From: Methanosphaera sp. ISO3-F5
Lineage (GTDB): Archaea > Methanobacteriota > Methanobacteria > Methanobacteriales > Methanobacteriaceae
DNA: 64,000 nt
Assembly (NCBI RefSeq): GCF_034480035.2
Contig: NZ_CP118753.2
Span: 1,831,426-1,895,425, forward strand
Reading direction: 5' to 3'
This document shows positions 17,098-27,018 of this stretch, in pieces. The notes beneath the pieces were generated by a model. It saw only the letters and a program-made list of their open reading frames with translations, did not search any database and was not told the origin of the DNA. Within the stretch, counting starts at the first letter, position 1. Every line of letters begins with the position of its first letter. A program made the position numbers and the translations under genes.

Positions 17098-17204
17098 CTC
17101 TAATTATTCACACCCCTCCCCACAATCATCTTTTTTTATTAATTTCCACAATTATTTGGAAAAATATTATTAGTTTGTTTTGATATAAGTTATTAATGTT
17201 ATTC

Positions 17205-19625
17205 ATGATTAATAAAAAAATTTATTTAATTATATGTGTCACCATATTATTTGTCCTAGCCGCAGGCACAGTATCTGCAACGGACAATATTACCCAAGAC
17301 ACATATAAAAACGTAAATGTTGATAATAATCAACAAATTGTAGTAAATAATGATAATAAATTAAACAATGAAAGCATAACATCAAAAACAGATTCTGTTG
17401 ATGTTAATAAAAAGTATGAAAACAGTGTAAAAACAGGAACATCCTCCACGAATCAGAAAGAATTAACATTAAATGTTTCAGTAGTTAACAAGACTGTTGA
17501 CCTGGTTTCTGATGCAGGGAGTGAATCAGCTATTACAAAAAACATAACAACAGTCGATGGTGTTCCTAATGTTATAAAGTTAGGCATTGATTATGCTTAT
17601 GCTGATGAAGATGGTACTTATACCATTGAGGGCAGTGAGATTCGTCGTGTGATGCGATTGGACAGCCTTTGTCAGCAGATTTATGGTTATGTGCCAAAGT
17701 ATACTTTTTTCAGGTCTGTTGGAAGCAATGTTAAGTATGTTATAAGTCGTGAAAAATGGAACGTGATTGCAAGATCACTTAATGGTTACCATGTAAATCA
17801 GGGATATGCTGCTGTTAACACGCCTTATTCCGTGACGGTTAACCTTTCCGGTAAGTCACGTTATTATAATGTTTATTATGATGCTCAGGAATGGATTAAT
17901 GGTCATCAGTATACTTGTGGGCCTACCGCTATGAGTATGATAAGTCAGGCATTGAACTGTTATGCTAGTGAAAGACGTCTGGCAGGTCTTTATGGAACAA
18001 CTGCTAGTGATGGGACCGATGAATCTAGTATTATACGAAATTCGCCGACGGCACACATGAAATTAACTGACATAACTGACAGTAAAAGTGCAGTGAAAAC
18101 TGCATTAACTGGTGGAAAAATGGTTTTCTGGCATATTCGTGGCCATTATATGTGTGTGGTTGGTTATAATAAGGTAACTGATAAGTTTTTATGTTTAAAT
18201 CCTAGTGGTCCTAGTCATAATATTAAAGCTGTTCAATGGGCTACATGGACTCAGATGATGAATACTGATCGTGGATTAAAAGATAAGGGATTCATGTCTG
18301 TGATGCCATGCTGGGATTTAACCTCATCTAACAAGACTAATGCCAAATACTATTATTATAATATGGGTGGTAAGTACACAGTACCCGCCAATAATGAGTA
18401 TTGTAATAATGGTTATGATAATAAGGTTAAAGTTGTTGCCAACACACCATCTAGTGTTCCAAAAACCACTAACAAGACAGTGCTCAGAATCAGTTCTGAT
18501 GTTACAGGATTAAATACTGGAAAAATAGGATTATACCTTGGTTCTAGTGTTCTTAAAAGTGGTCTTGTGAAGGATGGTGTTGTCTGCGTTAATTATACTT
18601 TACCGGCATATGTTACTGGCACTGTTACTTTAACCTCCAAGTATTTTGATTCATCAAATACTTCTTTGGCTAAGGCTAAATTAACTTTTAACAGTGATAT
18701 AGTTGGAAAAAAATATTCCAATACTACAAAAGTTAAGGGTTTTGAATCAGTACTGGTAGATAATGTTGTTGCTAAAAAGGATGATGTTGTAACATTCACT
18801 GCACATGTAACAGATGATAATGGAAAAGCTGTTGACAATGGTAAAGTTGTCTTTAAACTTAATGGCAATACATTAAAACGTAATGGCACACCACTCAAGG
18901 TAAATGTTGTGGATGGTGTAGCTAAACTCAAATTCACAATTCCAAATTACAGTGCAAAAACATACAAGTTAACAGCAGTATTCGGTAATGACACAACCCG
19001 TATAGAAGATCATGCAACTTTAACAATTCAGAAACTAGCTACAAAAATCAGTGAACTAAAATTTAGTCAAAACGGTGAAACAGGAAGACTAGTAGCAAGA
19101 ATAGTTGATGAAAATGGGGACATTGTGGAAAGAGACACAAAAATTTCCGTTAAAGTCGATGGAAAAACAATAATCAGACAGGTTAAAGTTAGTAATGGAC
19201 TATTAAACAAGACTTTTGACTTATCCAGCTATAAAAATGGAAATCACACTATTCAAATTATCGCAGGAGAAAACGGATTATATAAATCCTCACGAATAAC
19301 TCGAACATTCAATTTTGTTCGCCCAGAAATAGTTCAATCACCTATTCATTTAACTAACATTAGTATAGATAATATTGGAGATAAAGTGTTCGTCATGGCA
19401 GAAATTGTTGATGAGAACGACTCTAGTATTGTTGATGATTTTAAGGTGTCTGTAAAAATAGGTGGAAACACACTGGTTAATAAGGCTGTTGCTAGTGATG
19501 GTTTTATTATTGAGAAGGTGGATGTTTCAGATTATGATGAAGGTTCTTATAGTTTTGTTCTGATTGTTGGAGAAACTAAGTTTTATAAGTCCGTTCGTTA
19601 TACTACTACAATTCAAATTTCCTAA
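17205..19625 (+). CDS. Secreted protein with C39-like cysteine peptidase domain and Ig-like repeats
   Basis: 806 aa. I prefer the ATG at 17205 (MINKKIYLIICV) because the adhesin paralogs also begin MINKK; an in-frame ATG lies at 17196. Signal peptide to about residue 27 (AGTVSAT). A domain at about 110-200 (EIRRVMRLDSLCQQIYGYVP, TFFRSVGSNVKYVISREKWN) resembles a pseudomurein-binding repeat, weakly. Residues 210-390 form a papain/C39-like peptidase: Cys in HQYTCGPTAMSM, His in WHIRGHYMCVVGY, Asn in LCLNPSG. Three or four Ig-like units follow. Candidate functions are pseudomurein remodelling at the cell surface or processing of neighbouring adhesins; the catalytic triad is seen, the substrate is inferred. 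The gene switches third-codon preference from A/C to T/G and back along its length. Confidence 0.75.
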   Translation: MINKKIYLIICVTILFVLAAGTVSATDNITQDTYKNVNVDNNQQIVVNNDNKLNNESITSKTDSVDVNKKYENSVKTGTSSTNQKELTLNVSVVNKTVDLVSDAGSESAITKNITTVDGVPNVIKLGIDYAYADEDGTYTIEGSEIRRVMRLDSLCQQIYGYVPKYTFFRSVGSNVKYVISREKWNVIARSLNGYHVNQGYAAVNTPYSVTVNLSGKSRYYNVYYDAQEWINGHQYTCGPTAMSMISQALNCYASERRLAGLYGTTASDGTDESSIIRNSPTAHMKLTDITDSKSAVKTALTGGKMVFWHIRGHYMCVVGYNKVTDKFLCLNPSGPSHNIKAVQWATWTQMMNTDRGLKDKGFMSVMPCWDLTSSNKTNAKYYYYNMGGKYTVPANNEYCNNGYDNKVKVVANTPSSVPKTTNKTVLRISSDVTGLNTGKIGLYLGSSVLKSGLVKDGVVCVNYTLPAYVTGTVTLTSKYFDSSNTSLAKAKLTFNSDIVGKKYSNTTKVKGFESVLVDNVVAKKDDVVTFTAHVTDDNGKAVDNGKVVFKLNGNTLKRNGTPLKVNVVDGVAKLKFTIPNYSAKTYKLTAVFGNDTTRIEDHATLTIQKLATKISELKFSQNGETGRLVARIVDENGDIVERDTKISVKVDGKTIIRQVKVSNGLLNKTFDLSSYKNGNHTIQIIAGENGLYKSSRITRTFNFVRPEIVQSPIHLTNISIDNIGDKVFVMAEIVDENDSSIVDDFKVSVKIGGNTLVNKAVASDGFIIEKVDVSDYDEGSYSFVLIVGETKFYKSVRYTTTIQIS

Positions 19626-19797
19626 TTTTACTTTTTTTTTAGTAGTAACTATTTTTGTAAAAAATTTATTTTGTTTTAAAGAATATTTTTTCTTAGCTGT
19701 ATTGTTACTTTACATGGTATGAATATTAGTCTTCTTTTTCTATTCTTTCTTATAAGGGGCGTATTAAACATCACTTACAAATTACATTGTTAACATT

Positions 19798-19938
19798 GTG
19801 GAGGAAGAATTTAAATTCTTGACAATACACATAGAGAATAAGGGGGTAGATTCAACAGAAGAGCTATTAAGGAACATAATAATTAAAATACTTGAAGAAG
19901 CAAAAAATGAATCAATATCCCCTAGATTCAACAATTAA
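19798..19938 (+). pseudogene. Fragment of an archaeal P-loop ATPase gene
   Basis: 47-codon frame from GTG to TAA: VEEEFKFLTIHIENKGVDST then EELLRNIIIKILEEAKNESI. It aligns with the middle of the broken ATPase at 51332-52523 (LTPDELLKNIITELLKKAKK then ESVSLRF). No P-loop, no stop-free extension. A leftover of an otherwise deleted paralog. Confidence 0.5.
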
Positions 19939-20176
19939 TAAAGGATAATATTTCTATTTTTAAGCTATTTGTTTAAATTTAGTTCTTTTATGAAGGTTAG
20001 GCGTATTTTTGTGGTGTGTTTTCTAAAAATGATGGAATATTTATGCTAAGTTTCAGTTGTAAATATTTTTTTTGGTAATAAAGTTATTGTTTTAAAAAAA
20101 GTTATATGTTATCAAAAAGAAAATATTTTTTTCTCAGTTTATTAGTCTTTAGGTTTTCTATTTTCTTTTTGCATGT
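19939..20176. other. Intergenic, AT-rich, no gene seen
   Basis: Stops in all frames; no domain-like peptide, tRNA fold or repeat recognised before the repeat starting near 20177. The stretch 19626-19797 on the other side of the ATPase fragment is equally empty. Confidence 0.45.
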
Positions 20177-20459
20177 TTATATTATGTTTTTTAATAAGGA
20201 GTGGTTTTGAGTTATTGACTACTATAGAATATTTTTTTTATAATAGGTGATTTAATTATTCTTTTTTTTTAACTATTTTTATTATTCACGTGTTTAATAG
20301 TTTGAGTGATTTGTAGTCATTTATATTTTAACTCGGCTTTTGTTTGACTAATTGTTTTAGGTGTATAGGATATAATTTTTTTTTAGGATAACCTAAATTT
20401 CTTAGTCAATTAAATGTTGTACTCCAAAGTATATAAATGTTTTGGTAAACCTAAAAATT
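20177..20459 (+). repeat. Long dispersed repeat with promoter-like core, copy 1
   Basis: Resembles 55089-55394 over about 280-300 bp, with patches of near identity: ATTATGTTTTTTAATAAGG, ATAATAGGTGATTTAATT, AACTCGG, TTTGACTAA, and at the right end an almost unchanged 75 bp. That core holds two nested dyads, TTGACTAA/TTAGTCAA outside and TTTAGG-ATAA-CCTAAA inside, then a strong archaeal promoter motif AAAGTATATAAA and GGTAAACCTAAAAATT. Downstream on plus there is no intact gene, only the antisense of a HEPN relic. May be a transposed promoter/operator, the remains of a duplicated gene, or a source of a small RNA. Confidence 0.65.
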
Positions 20460-20705
20460 CATGTGTTATATCATACACATCATGAATCATCTCATAGTTT
20501 TCCTAGCAATATCCTTAACAATTTGAATATCAGTTATACTTCTCCTTTTCTATAATCAGGATTCAATCTCCTTCTTTCTATAAGATATTCTCTGGTTGAT
20601 CCGAAAAACAGAATAGTATCTGCTAGCAGATGAACGTAAATATTCTTCATGTTCTTTTTGACTTAAGTAGCAACATTAAAATTTCTCATAGTCAAATTTA
20701 ATCAT
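20460..20705 (-). pseudogene. HEPN-type small protein, frameshifted
   Basis: Starts at the ATG 20705-20703, which overlaps the TGA of the upstream minus-strand gene (ATGA). Fragments in shifting frames: MIKFDYEKF, then CYLSQKEHEEYLRSSASRYY and SVF, then REYLIERRRLNPDYRKGE, then ENYEMIHDVYDITHEFLGLP. The pattern of FDYEKF...L...E..LRSS.SR.YYS.F...REYLI is that of archaeal HEPN proteins, many of which are toxins. At least three frameshifts. Confidence 0.6.
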
Positions 20706-21129
20706 TGATAATTCGCCCATATTATGAAGTTATCAAAAACATTATATTGTTTTATCAAGGGACGTAATTTATTATGTAGTTTTTCCAAATTATTCAGATC
20801 ATTTTTTGTATCCTTATTCTTTGGTATAACTGGTGCTAATGTTATTTGTTCATAATTGTCTATTTCGGGATCTGGTGATAATTCTAAAGTCAGTTCATTA
20901 TCTGGATACACTTCTTTGATTGAGGGCACTATTTCTATTAGGAAATCTATGAATTTTGTATTTCTGTAAATGAAATCTAATAGTTCTTCTGGATTTACTA
21001 GTGTGTAATTTTTGTTTAATTGTTTTTCGAAGTTTTCAGTATATTCATTAATTGTTTTGTTTTTATTTCGTTTTCATTGTTTAATATATGTTGGATTATG
21101 TTAGCTTTTGTTGTTGTTTGACTTACCAT
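20702..21129 (-). pseudogene. Frameshifted partner gene of the HEPN relic (hypothetical)
   Basis: Begins at ATG 21129 (MVSQTTTKANIIQHILNNEN), shifts frame near 21060, and continues INEYTENFEKQLNKNYTLVN then PEELLDFIYRNTKFIDFLIE to ANYQ and the stop at 20702. Conserved-looking core: ELTLELSPDPEIDNYEQITL. I do not recognise the family by name. The ATGA overlap with a HEPN-like frame suggests an antitoxin or regulatory partner. One single-base indel, so it may have died recently or be a sequencing error. Confidence 0.55.
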
Positions 21130-21224
21130 TTTTTATCATTCATTCAATATCCCCTATTATATTTTATATATTATTATAGATTGTTTAGAATTTTATGAAT
21201 TTATGGTAATTATGTACAACATTA

Positions 21225-22526
21225 TTAATAGTTTCCTAGCAGGTAATATACCAGTTGTTCGGCTGTACGTCCGGATGGGGAACCATGGTTCATAAGCCAC
21301 TTATTAGCTTCCCTTTCTAACTCTTCATCACTAAGGGTAATCTCAGGGTACCTTCGTGCAATAGTTTTAACAATATTAAAATACTCCTTAATGGTAGGCT
21401 TATAATAGCCAATACTCATACCAAAACGGTCAACCAATGACAACTTCTCACGAATGGTATCTGAATGATATAATTCCTCACTGGATGAAGAATTAACTCT
21501 CTCGTTCCATGTTTCCTTAATAAGGTGTCTGCGATTACTGGTAGCATATATTAAAACATTATCTGGATTAGTTTCAAGACCACCCTCTATTAAGGCCTTA
21601 AGATACTTGTATTCACTCTCGGACTCCTCAAATGACAAATCATCCATGTATATTATGAACTTATAGTTACGATTCTTAATTTCCTTAATAATCTTTGGCA
21701 AATACTTGGTTTCATGCTTATAAACTTCTATCATCCTCAAACCCTGCGGATAATACTGGTTTAAAATAGCCTTAATGCTGGTTGACTTACCGGTACCTGC
21801 ATCACCATACAATAACACATTATTAGCCTTTTTTCCCTTAACAAAACTTTCAGTATTATGAATCAGCTTCTTTTTCTGATGTTCATATCCTACCAGGTCA
21901 TCAAGCACCACATCATCAAGTGATGTTATAGGTATGAGAAAGTCCTGTTTTTCATCATGAGATAATTGGAATGCCCTGTTTAATCCATATTTGCCGACAC
22001 CATACTTCTTATAGAAAGTGGTGATAATGTCAAACATTTCATCCACATTTGTCACGCCTTCAATCGCCCTGCTTAATTCCTGGACTTTTAGGCTAACATC
22101 CTTGTTATATAACTGTTCCTTTTTAACTACGGCAGTATAGTTGGTTATGATACTGAAACAGTCTATGTCTAACAGGTTTTCTATTTCACTAAAATCGTAG
22201 TTGAAGAGTTCCAGGAATATTTCAAGGTCATGCTTAACAAGCTGGTTTACGCTTCCATTGTTCTGTCCAACTTTTTCACTTATTAGTGTGAATGGATTTT
22301 CTGTTGTTGCAATCAGGTATGCAAGGTAGTTGTGCCATAGGTTGTTGTTAAAACCGTATTTTGTGGCTAAGTTAAGTAGATGATTAATCTGGGTGTATAT
22401 GTCATCTATCAGTTCGTCCTTGTTGGGGTTGTCGTTTTCAAATTTATTGAATAATCTTGATATTTCAGTAAATATTGGTTCGTTTATGTTTTTATAAACT
22501 ATCAGTCTCGATATTAAATTATGCAT
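21225..22526 (-). CDS. DUF815-family AAA ATPase
   Basis: 433 aa. The C-terminal 230 residues show the DUF815 pattern: [18 protein letters not shown], Walker [13 protein letters not shown] (about residue 245), Walker [15 protein letters not shown], sensor [13 protein letters not shown], and a final [21 protein letters not shown]. The N-terminal 190 residues are a family-typical helical region. DUF815 proteins are widespread in bacteria and some archaea as predicted AAA+ ATPases; their substrate is not established. GTGA lies 10 nt before the ATG. It stands downstream of guaAB with a 70-bp gap and may be cotranscribed, without evident functional link. Confidence 0.85.
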   Translation of the reverse strand: MHNLISRLIVYKNINEPIFTEISRLFNKFENDNPNKDELIDDIYTQINHLLNLATKYGFNNNLWHNYLAYLIATTENPFTLISEKVGQNNGSVNQLVKHDLEIFLELFNYDFSEIENLLDIDCFSIITNYTAVVKKEQLYNKDVSLKVQELSRAIEGVTNVDEMFDIITTFYKKYGVGKYGLNRAFQLSHDEKQDFLIPITSLDDVVLDDLVGYEHQKKKLIHNTESFVKGKKANNVLLYGDAGTGKSTSIKAILNQYYPQGLRMIEVYKHETKYLPKIIKEIKNRNYKFIIYMDDLSFEESESEYKYLKALIEGGLETNPDNVLIYATSNRRHLIKETWNERVNSSSSEELYHSDTIREKLSLVDRFGMSIGYYKPTIKEYFNIVKTIARRYPEITLSDEELEREANKWLMNHGSPSGRTAEQLVYYLLGNY

Positions 22527-22599
22527 TTTTTATCACTTTATAATTATTTTTTTTTATTAATTTTTCACAAAAAAAAGAGTAAGTAGTATGATTGGGTGT

Positions 22600-23529
22600 T
22601 TATTCGAATTCTATAGTACTTGGAGGCTTATTGCTCAGTGATAATGATACGTGTGTTATCTCGGGAACGTTTGCAGTAATTTCCTGTGATACTTTATGTA
22701 AAAATGGCCATGGAATATCCGGCACATTTGCTGTCATTGCATCGAATGACTGAACCATACGTATAACTACAAGGTATCCGAAGTCACGCTGATCTCCTTT
22801 TACTCCGGTTACTTTACTATCTGTTAACACTACAAAGTATTGCCATAAATCCTTATGTAATCCTTCCTCTTCCACGTGCTTGTTAAGGATAGCATTTGCT
22901 TCTCTGCATATTTCCAGTTTTTCCTTGGTAATGTCACCCAGTACTCTTACTGCAAGTCCTGGTCCTGGGAATGGTTGTCTGTGGACGATAGAGTCTGGTA
23001 ATCCTAGTTCTGTTCCTACTTCTCTTACTTCATCCTTATATAATTCGCGTAGTGGCTCGATTATTTCAAGCACTAATCCGTCAGGCAGGGTTAGGTTGTG
23101 GTGGGATTTAATGTTTCCTTCACTTTCTATCCAGTCCGGTGCAATAGTTCCCTGTAATAAGTATTTAGCTCCTGACTTTTTAGCTTCTCTTTCAAACACT
23201 TCAATAAACTTATGTCCAATAATTTCCCTTTTCTTCTCAGGATCTGTTACTCCGGCGAGTGCTGCTATGAATTCATCCTCAGCGTTCACTAGTTTGAAGT
23301 TGATTTTGTCTTTGAACGTGTTTTCCACTTCTTCTGCTTCACCTTTTCTTAGCAGGCCATGGTCTACGAAGATTGCTTCCAGTTGGTGGCCTATTGCCTC
23401 GGATGCTAGAGCGGTTGCTACGGAACTGTCTACTCCTCCGGATAATGCAATTATCACTTTTTCGTCTTGTACTTCATTCTTTATGTTTTCTATTGATTCT
23501 TCTATAAATTGTTTAGTGTCCATCATCAT
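22600..23529 (-). CDS. guaAB: GMP synthase subunit B (ATP pyrophosphatase, PurS-type split enzyme)
   Basis: 309 aa, standard for the separate archaeal subunit. PP-loop [16 protein letters not shown] at residues 30-45; [10 protein letters not shown] and [11 protein letters not shown] match the XMP/ATP site; [18 protein letters not shown] and DIPWPFL...[11 protein letters not shown] are the C-terminal dimerisation and XMP-binding part. It adenylates XMP and transfers ammonia from the partner amidotransferase to give GMP. Three tandem ATG codons make the start ambiguous by up to 6 bases. The gene for the partner, guaAA, lies 18 bp upstream in the same operon. Confidence 0.95.
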   Translation of the reverse strand: MMMDTKQFIEESIENIKNEVQDEKVIIALSGGVDSSVATALASEAIGHQLEAIFVDHGLLRKGEAEEVENTFKDKINFKLVNAEDEFIAALAGVTDPEKKREIIGHKFIEVFEREAKKSGAKYLLQGTIAPDWIESEGNIKSHHNLTLPDGLVLEIIEPLRELYKDEVREVGTELGLPDSIVHRQPFPGPGLAVRVLGDITKEKLEICREANAILNKHVEEEGLHKDLWQYFVVLTDSKVTGVKGDQRDFGYLVVIRMVQSFDAMTANVPDIPWPFLHKVSQEITANVPEITHVSLSLSNKPPSTIEFE

Positions 23530-23547
23530 ATTCTTACACTGCCCCTT

Positions 23548-24105
23548 TTATTTTTTGCATATTTTGTAGAAGTTTTCGAATATTTCTCCACCTCTTGGTG
23601 TGTGCTGAACTTCTGGGTGGAATTGTATTCCATATATTTCCTTTTCTTTATGTTTCATTGCTTCGATAGCACATTTATCGGAACTTGCAATTACTTCAAA
23701 TTCTTCTGGTAGTGTTATTACTTCATCTTTGTGGGATGCCCATACTTTCAGTGAGTCACCTATTCCCTCGAATATACCTACTTCTTTTTCTATGTTTAAA
23801 TCTATTTGTGCATAGCTTTCTATTTCTGCAGATTTTGTTTCTCCACCAAATACGTTTGCTATTACCTGGTGACCTAAACATATTCCTAGAATTGGCACAT
23901 TTATATGTTTTATGATATCTTCACAGTTACCTATCCTTTCTATTGAAGGTCCTCCTCCTAGGATGATTCCTTCAGGATTCATTGCCTTTATGTCTTCAAG
24001 GCTTGTTTCGTTGGAAACTAGCTTGTTTTCTATTTTAAGGTAGGTTAATGTTCTGGATATCCTATGATTGTATTGTCCAAAATTATTAATAATAACTATG
24101 CTCAT
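23548..24105 (-). CDS. guaAA: GMP synthase subunit A (glutamine amidotransferase)
   Basis: 185 aa from [16 protein letters not shown], the usual archaeal start; the longer frame to 24132 adds nine residues without support. Class I amidotransferase triad: Cys in ILGICLGHQ, His and Glu in [10 protein letters not shown]. It releases ammonia from glutamine for the GuaAB subunit. GGGA lies 8 nt before the ATG. Divergently oriented to the small membrane gene at 24200, with an AT-rich promoter region between them (24140-24195). Confidence 0.95.
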   Translation of the reverse strand: MSIVIINNFGQYNHRISRTLTYLKIENKLVSNETSLEDIKAMNPEGIILGGGPSIERIGNCEDIIKHINVPILGICLGHQVIANVFGGETKSAEIESYAQIDLNIEKEVGIFEGIGDSLKVWASHKDEVITLPEEFEVIASSDKCAIEAMKHKEKEIYGIQFHPEVQHTPRGGEIFENFYKICKK

Positions 24106-24199
24106 ATTTAATTCCCGTTCATGTAATTTCATAAAATAAGTCTAATGAATAACATATTTATTAACTTGTTATATATTACTATCATCTATATATAATATT

Positions 24200-24367
24200 A
24201 TGGAATTGGATAATATTATAATTATTGTATTCTCTTGTGTTATTTCACTTATTTTAACATCAATATTTTTCAGATTCCTGTTGCCACTTATTGTTTTTGT
24301 GGTGATAGCATATTTCATATACGAATTATTGATGAACTGGAATAATCATAGAAAATATCAATACTAA
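24200..24367 (+). CDS. Small membrane protein, two predicted helices
   Basis: 55 aa. MELDNIIIIVFSCVISLILT and then FRFLLPLIVFVVIAYFIYEL form two hydrophobic stretches separated by a short polar bend, with a basic tail NNHRKYQY. A TATA-like run (ATATATAATATT) stands immediately before the ATG, so initiation is probably leaderless or from an upstream start. It lies 21 bp ahead of the DUF447 gene and likely shares its operon. No family recognised; reality of the gene rests on composition and position. Confidence 0.5.
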   Translation: MELDNIIIIVFSCVISLILTSIFFRFLLPLIVFVVIAYFIYELLMNWNNHRKYQY

Positions 24368-24388
24368 AAAATAGGGGTAAATTATATA

Positions 24389-24958
24389 ATGTTTACGGTT
24401 AATCTTGAAGAGGACACGCTTTATGAGGTGCTGGTGTCCACAGGTACTGGTGATGACTTTAATATCCGAGCATTTGGTATGCGATTAGTGGATGGTAATA
24501 TTGTTCTTAAACTCTATCCTAACCATACTCTTTCCAATATCAAAAAGACGGGCACTTTCACTGTGCATTTTACTACTGATGTCTCATTATTTACTGGTGC
24601 CGTTTTCGGGTTACTGGATGAGTCTTCCTTGAAACTCGTGGATGTTTCTCTTGTATGTGAAGTTATAAGTATTGACTCATCACATGTCGAAGACAGTTAT
24701 GGAAAAAATATTACTACAACAATCCATGCAAAACCAGTAGAAATAATAAGAAACAGGGAGTCAATACCAACAATTAACAGGGCTACAAACAAGATAATAG
24801 AATTACTTGTAGATTATACAAGATATGACTACATGAATATAGACGCGAAGAAACAATACCTTGAAAAATTGGAACAGACAGAAAAATACATACAAAAAAA
24901 CGGAAACCAAAAACACAAACAAGCAATAAAAAAGATAAAAAAAGAAACAAAAAGTTAA
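24389..24958 (+). CDS. DUF447-family protein (flavin-binding split-barrel-like)
   Basis: 189 aa, within the family range. Beginning LYEVLVSTGTGDDFNIRAFG and RLVDGNIVLKLYPNHTLSNI match archaeal DUF447 proteins, whose fold resembles FMN-binding split barrels; TVHFTTDVSLFTGAV follows. The C-terminal 60 residues are a helical, lysine-rich extension. Role unknown; in methanogens the gene is often near methanopterin or cofactor genes, which is not the case here. The 3' end overlaps the convergent adenine deaminase gene by 4 bp. Codon usage changes abruptly near 24700 from T/G-ending to A/C-ending codons. Confidence 0.72.
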   Translation: MFTVNLEEDTLYEVLVSTGTGDDFNIRAFGMRLVDGNIVLKLYPNHTLSNIKKTGTFTVHFTTDVSLFTGAVFGLLDESSLKLVDVSLVCEVISIDSSHVEDSYGKNITTTIHAKPVEIIRNRESIPTINRATNKIIELLVDYTRYDYMNIDAKKQYLEKLEQTEKYIQKNGNQKHKQAIKKIKKETKS

Positions 24959-26583
24959 TCCTCATGATTAACAACATCAATAAACCTGTTCTTAGACACA
25001 TCAAACAAACCAAGATTAGTAATCTTAAGCTCAGGAACAACAGGCAAAGCCATAAAACTCAAAATAGAAAACGGACTCTCCAAAGAACAACCCATACGAG
25101 CCACCATCTCATTAAGAGCCTCAGACTTCCTTGCAACCTCAAGAACAGGACGATCACTCATAAGCCCCGCAATAGGCAACGGCAAATCAAGCTCCTCCTG
25201 ATTACTAATAGCAACAATACCTCCCTCATTATCAATAATCCTATTAGTAGCCTCAGCCATATACTCACTATTAGTACCGACAACAATAATATTATGACTA
25301 TCATGACTAACACTAGAAGCAATAGCACCATTCTTCAAACCAAAACCACTAATAAAAGCATTACAAACAGTATTGCCACCATAACGTTCAACAACACTAA
25401 TCTTAAGAACATCCTCAAAGACAGAAGGAATAATCTTACCCCTATCAATAGTTAACTTAGCAGTAGACCTGCCAGTAACAATAGAGTTAGGAATAACATT
25501 CATCACATTAACAACAGCACTCTTCTTATCAGGATTACCTGCAACTACATCAAAATCCTCCGGAACCTTATGTTCCAAGTTAATATGAGTATCCAAAGAC
25601 AAAGGCTTAGCCCGATACAAAATCTTCTGCTTCTTAAATATGGTGTTACCATTAACCACAACACGTTTAACCCTGAAATCATCCAAATTATCAATAAATA
25701 CAAAATCAGCACTCTTACCCGGAGCAATACAACCACAATTCAAGCCATAATGCATTGCAGGATTAAGAGTAACCTTACGAATAGCATCAAATGGGTCCAT
25801 ACCATAATCCACAGCCTTCCTCAAACGAATATTAAGATGACCCTTAACCAGATCCTCAGGCTTAATATCATCAGTCACAATAAAGTCAGTAGGATTATTA
25901 ACCAAAGTTTCAAGCATATGAGACTCACTGCCCTCACGAATCATAATCTTCATACCAAGACGCTTCTTCTCAAGAGCCTCAGCACTACTTACACACTCAT
26001 GCTCAGTACTGATACCATACTTAACATACTTCTGCAAATCAACACCAGACAATAAAGGAGCATGACCATCAATAGGCTTATGATACTTCTTAGCAAGATT
26101 AATCTTCTCAATCAAATCATCTTCACCATTAACAACACCATCATAATCCATAACCTCACTCAGAGCAACAAACTCGTCCCGTTTAATCAAAGACTCAACA
26201 ATACTAGTGTCAATAACAGCACCATTAGTCTCATTACTCGTTGAAGGAACACATGAAGGAACAGTGAAGAAAAACTTCAAAGGAGCATACTTAGCATCAT
26301 TAACCATGTACTCAATACCCTCCAAACCCATAACATTAGCAATCTCATGAGGATCATTAACAACAGCAGTAGTACCATGACGAAGAGCAACCTCCGCGAA
26401 ACGTGAAGGAGTCACCATAGAACTTTCAATATGGGTATGACAATCAATAAAACCAGGAACAATAATATCCGGAAAATACTGGTCCACTTCCCTAATAGAC
26501 TCAATAATACCATTAGTAACCTTAATTTCCCCAGGATAAATCTCATCAGTAAACACATTTAAAATATTACCTTTAATAATCAT
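24955..26583 (-). CDS. ade: Adenine deaminase
   Basis: 542 aa, typical of the AdeC branch of the amidohydrolase superfamily. Metal site VPGFIDCHTHIESSM; VNDPHEIANVMG; PIDGHAPLLSG and STEHECVS supply the later histidines; the C-terminal domain contains AFISGFGLKNGAIASSVSHD then SHNIIVVG. Converts adenine to hypoxanthine plus ammonia, feeding purine salvage. With guaA nearby it makes a small purine neighbourhood, though not one operon. Two direct repeats TGCACGTCC lie 70-135 bp upstream. Coding strand is T/G-rich, opposite to the adhesins that follow. Confidence 0.93.
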   Translation of the reverse strand: MIIKGNILNVFTDEIYPGEIKVTNGIIESIREVDQYFPDIIVPGFIDCHTHIESSMVTPSRFAEVALRHGTTAVVNDPHEIANVMGLEGIEYMVNDAKYAPLKFFFTVPSCVPSTSNETNGAVIDTSIVESLIKRDEFVALSEVMDYDGVVNGEDDLIEKINLAKKYHKPIDGHAPLLSGVDLQKYVKYGISTEHECVSSAEALEKKRLGMKIMIREGSESHMLETLVNNPTDFIVTDDIKPEDLVKGHLNIRLRKAVDYGMDPFDAIRKVTLNPAMHYGLNCGCIAPGKSADFVFIDNLDDFRVKRVVVNGNTIFKKQKILYRAKPLSLDTHINLEHKVPEDFDVVAGNPDKKSAVVNVMNVIPNSIVTGRSTAKLTIDRGKIIPSVFEDVLKISVVERYGGNTVCNAFISGFGLKNGAIASSVSHDSHNIIVVGTNSEYMAEATNRIIDNEGGIVAISNQEELDLPLPIAGLMSDRPVLEVARKSEALNEMVARMGCSLESPFSILSFMALPVVPELKITNLGLFDVSKNRFIDVVNHED

Positions 26584-26655
26584 ATCAATATCACCCGAAT
26601 AATTAAATATTCAAAGATAAAGCAGAAACCGTAAATATCAACACTAATCAAATAA

Positions 26656-26717
26656 TGCACGTCCACATAACAACAAAAAAAATAATCATAAAAAAATAAT
26701 AATAATATTGCACGTCC
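26656..26717 (-). promoter_or_regulatory. Two GGACGTGCA direct repeats upstream of adenine deaminase
   Basis: TGCACGTCC on plus at 26656-26664 and 26709-26717, 53 bp apart (five helical turns), in DNA otherwise almost free of G and C. Position 70-135 bp upstream of the ade start suggests binding of a dimeric regulator to spaced sites. Inference only. Confidence 0.35.
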
Positions 26718-27018
26718 CTAATAATACTTGCATCAAAGTCGTCGAGTTTCCACCTACACTAACAGGCATCAAATAATTATAAAAACGAAAAAAAAATTTT
26801 TCCATCCAAATAATAAAATATTCCTTATAAATATTTATGTAAAATATCGTATAAATAATAGGCACATTATGAAAACATTATCAACGATAACAAAAAATTC
26901 ACAAAGGAAACATAACAAAACAAAAATCAATTAATATACTAAAATAATACTTTACGAAAAAACATGAAGAAAATTATAAAATAAAATGGGGGTTAAAAGG
27001 TTAAAGTAGAAAAAAAAG
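26718..27018. other. Intergenic, no supported gene
   Basis: A 68-codon plus-strand frame (26728-26934) is rich in Lys, Asn and His with no ribosome site or family resemblance and is probably chance. The last 35 bp carry the 3' flank AAAATGGGGGTTAA shared with the paralogous adhesin gene at 38920. Confidence 0.45.

Noticed and set aside
24964-26244. Plus-strand Asn/Thr-rich frames opposite adenine deaminase
   Set aside because: Mirror of the T/G-rich ade coding strand, with no family resemblance or starts; ade itself is unmistakable.
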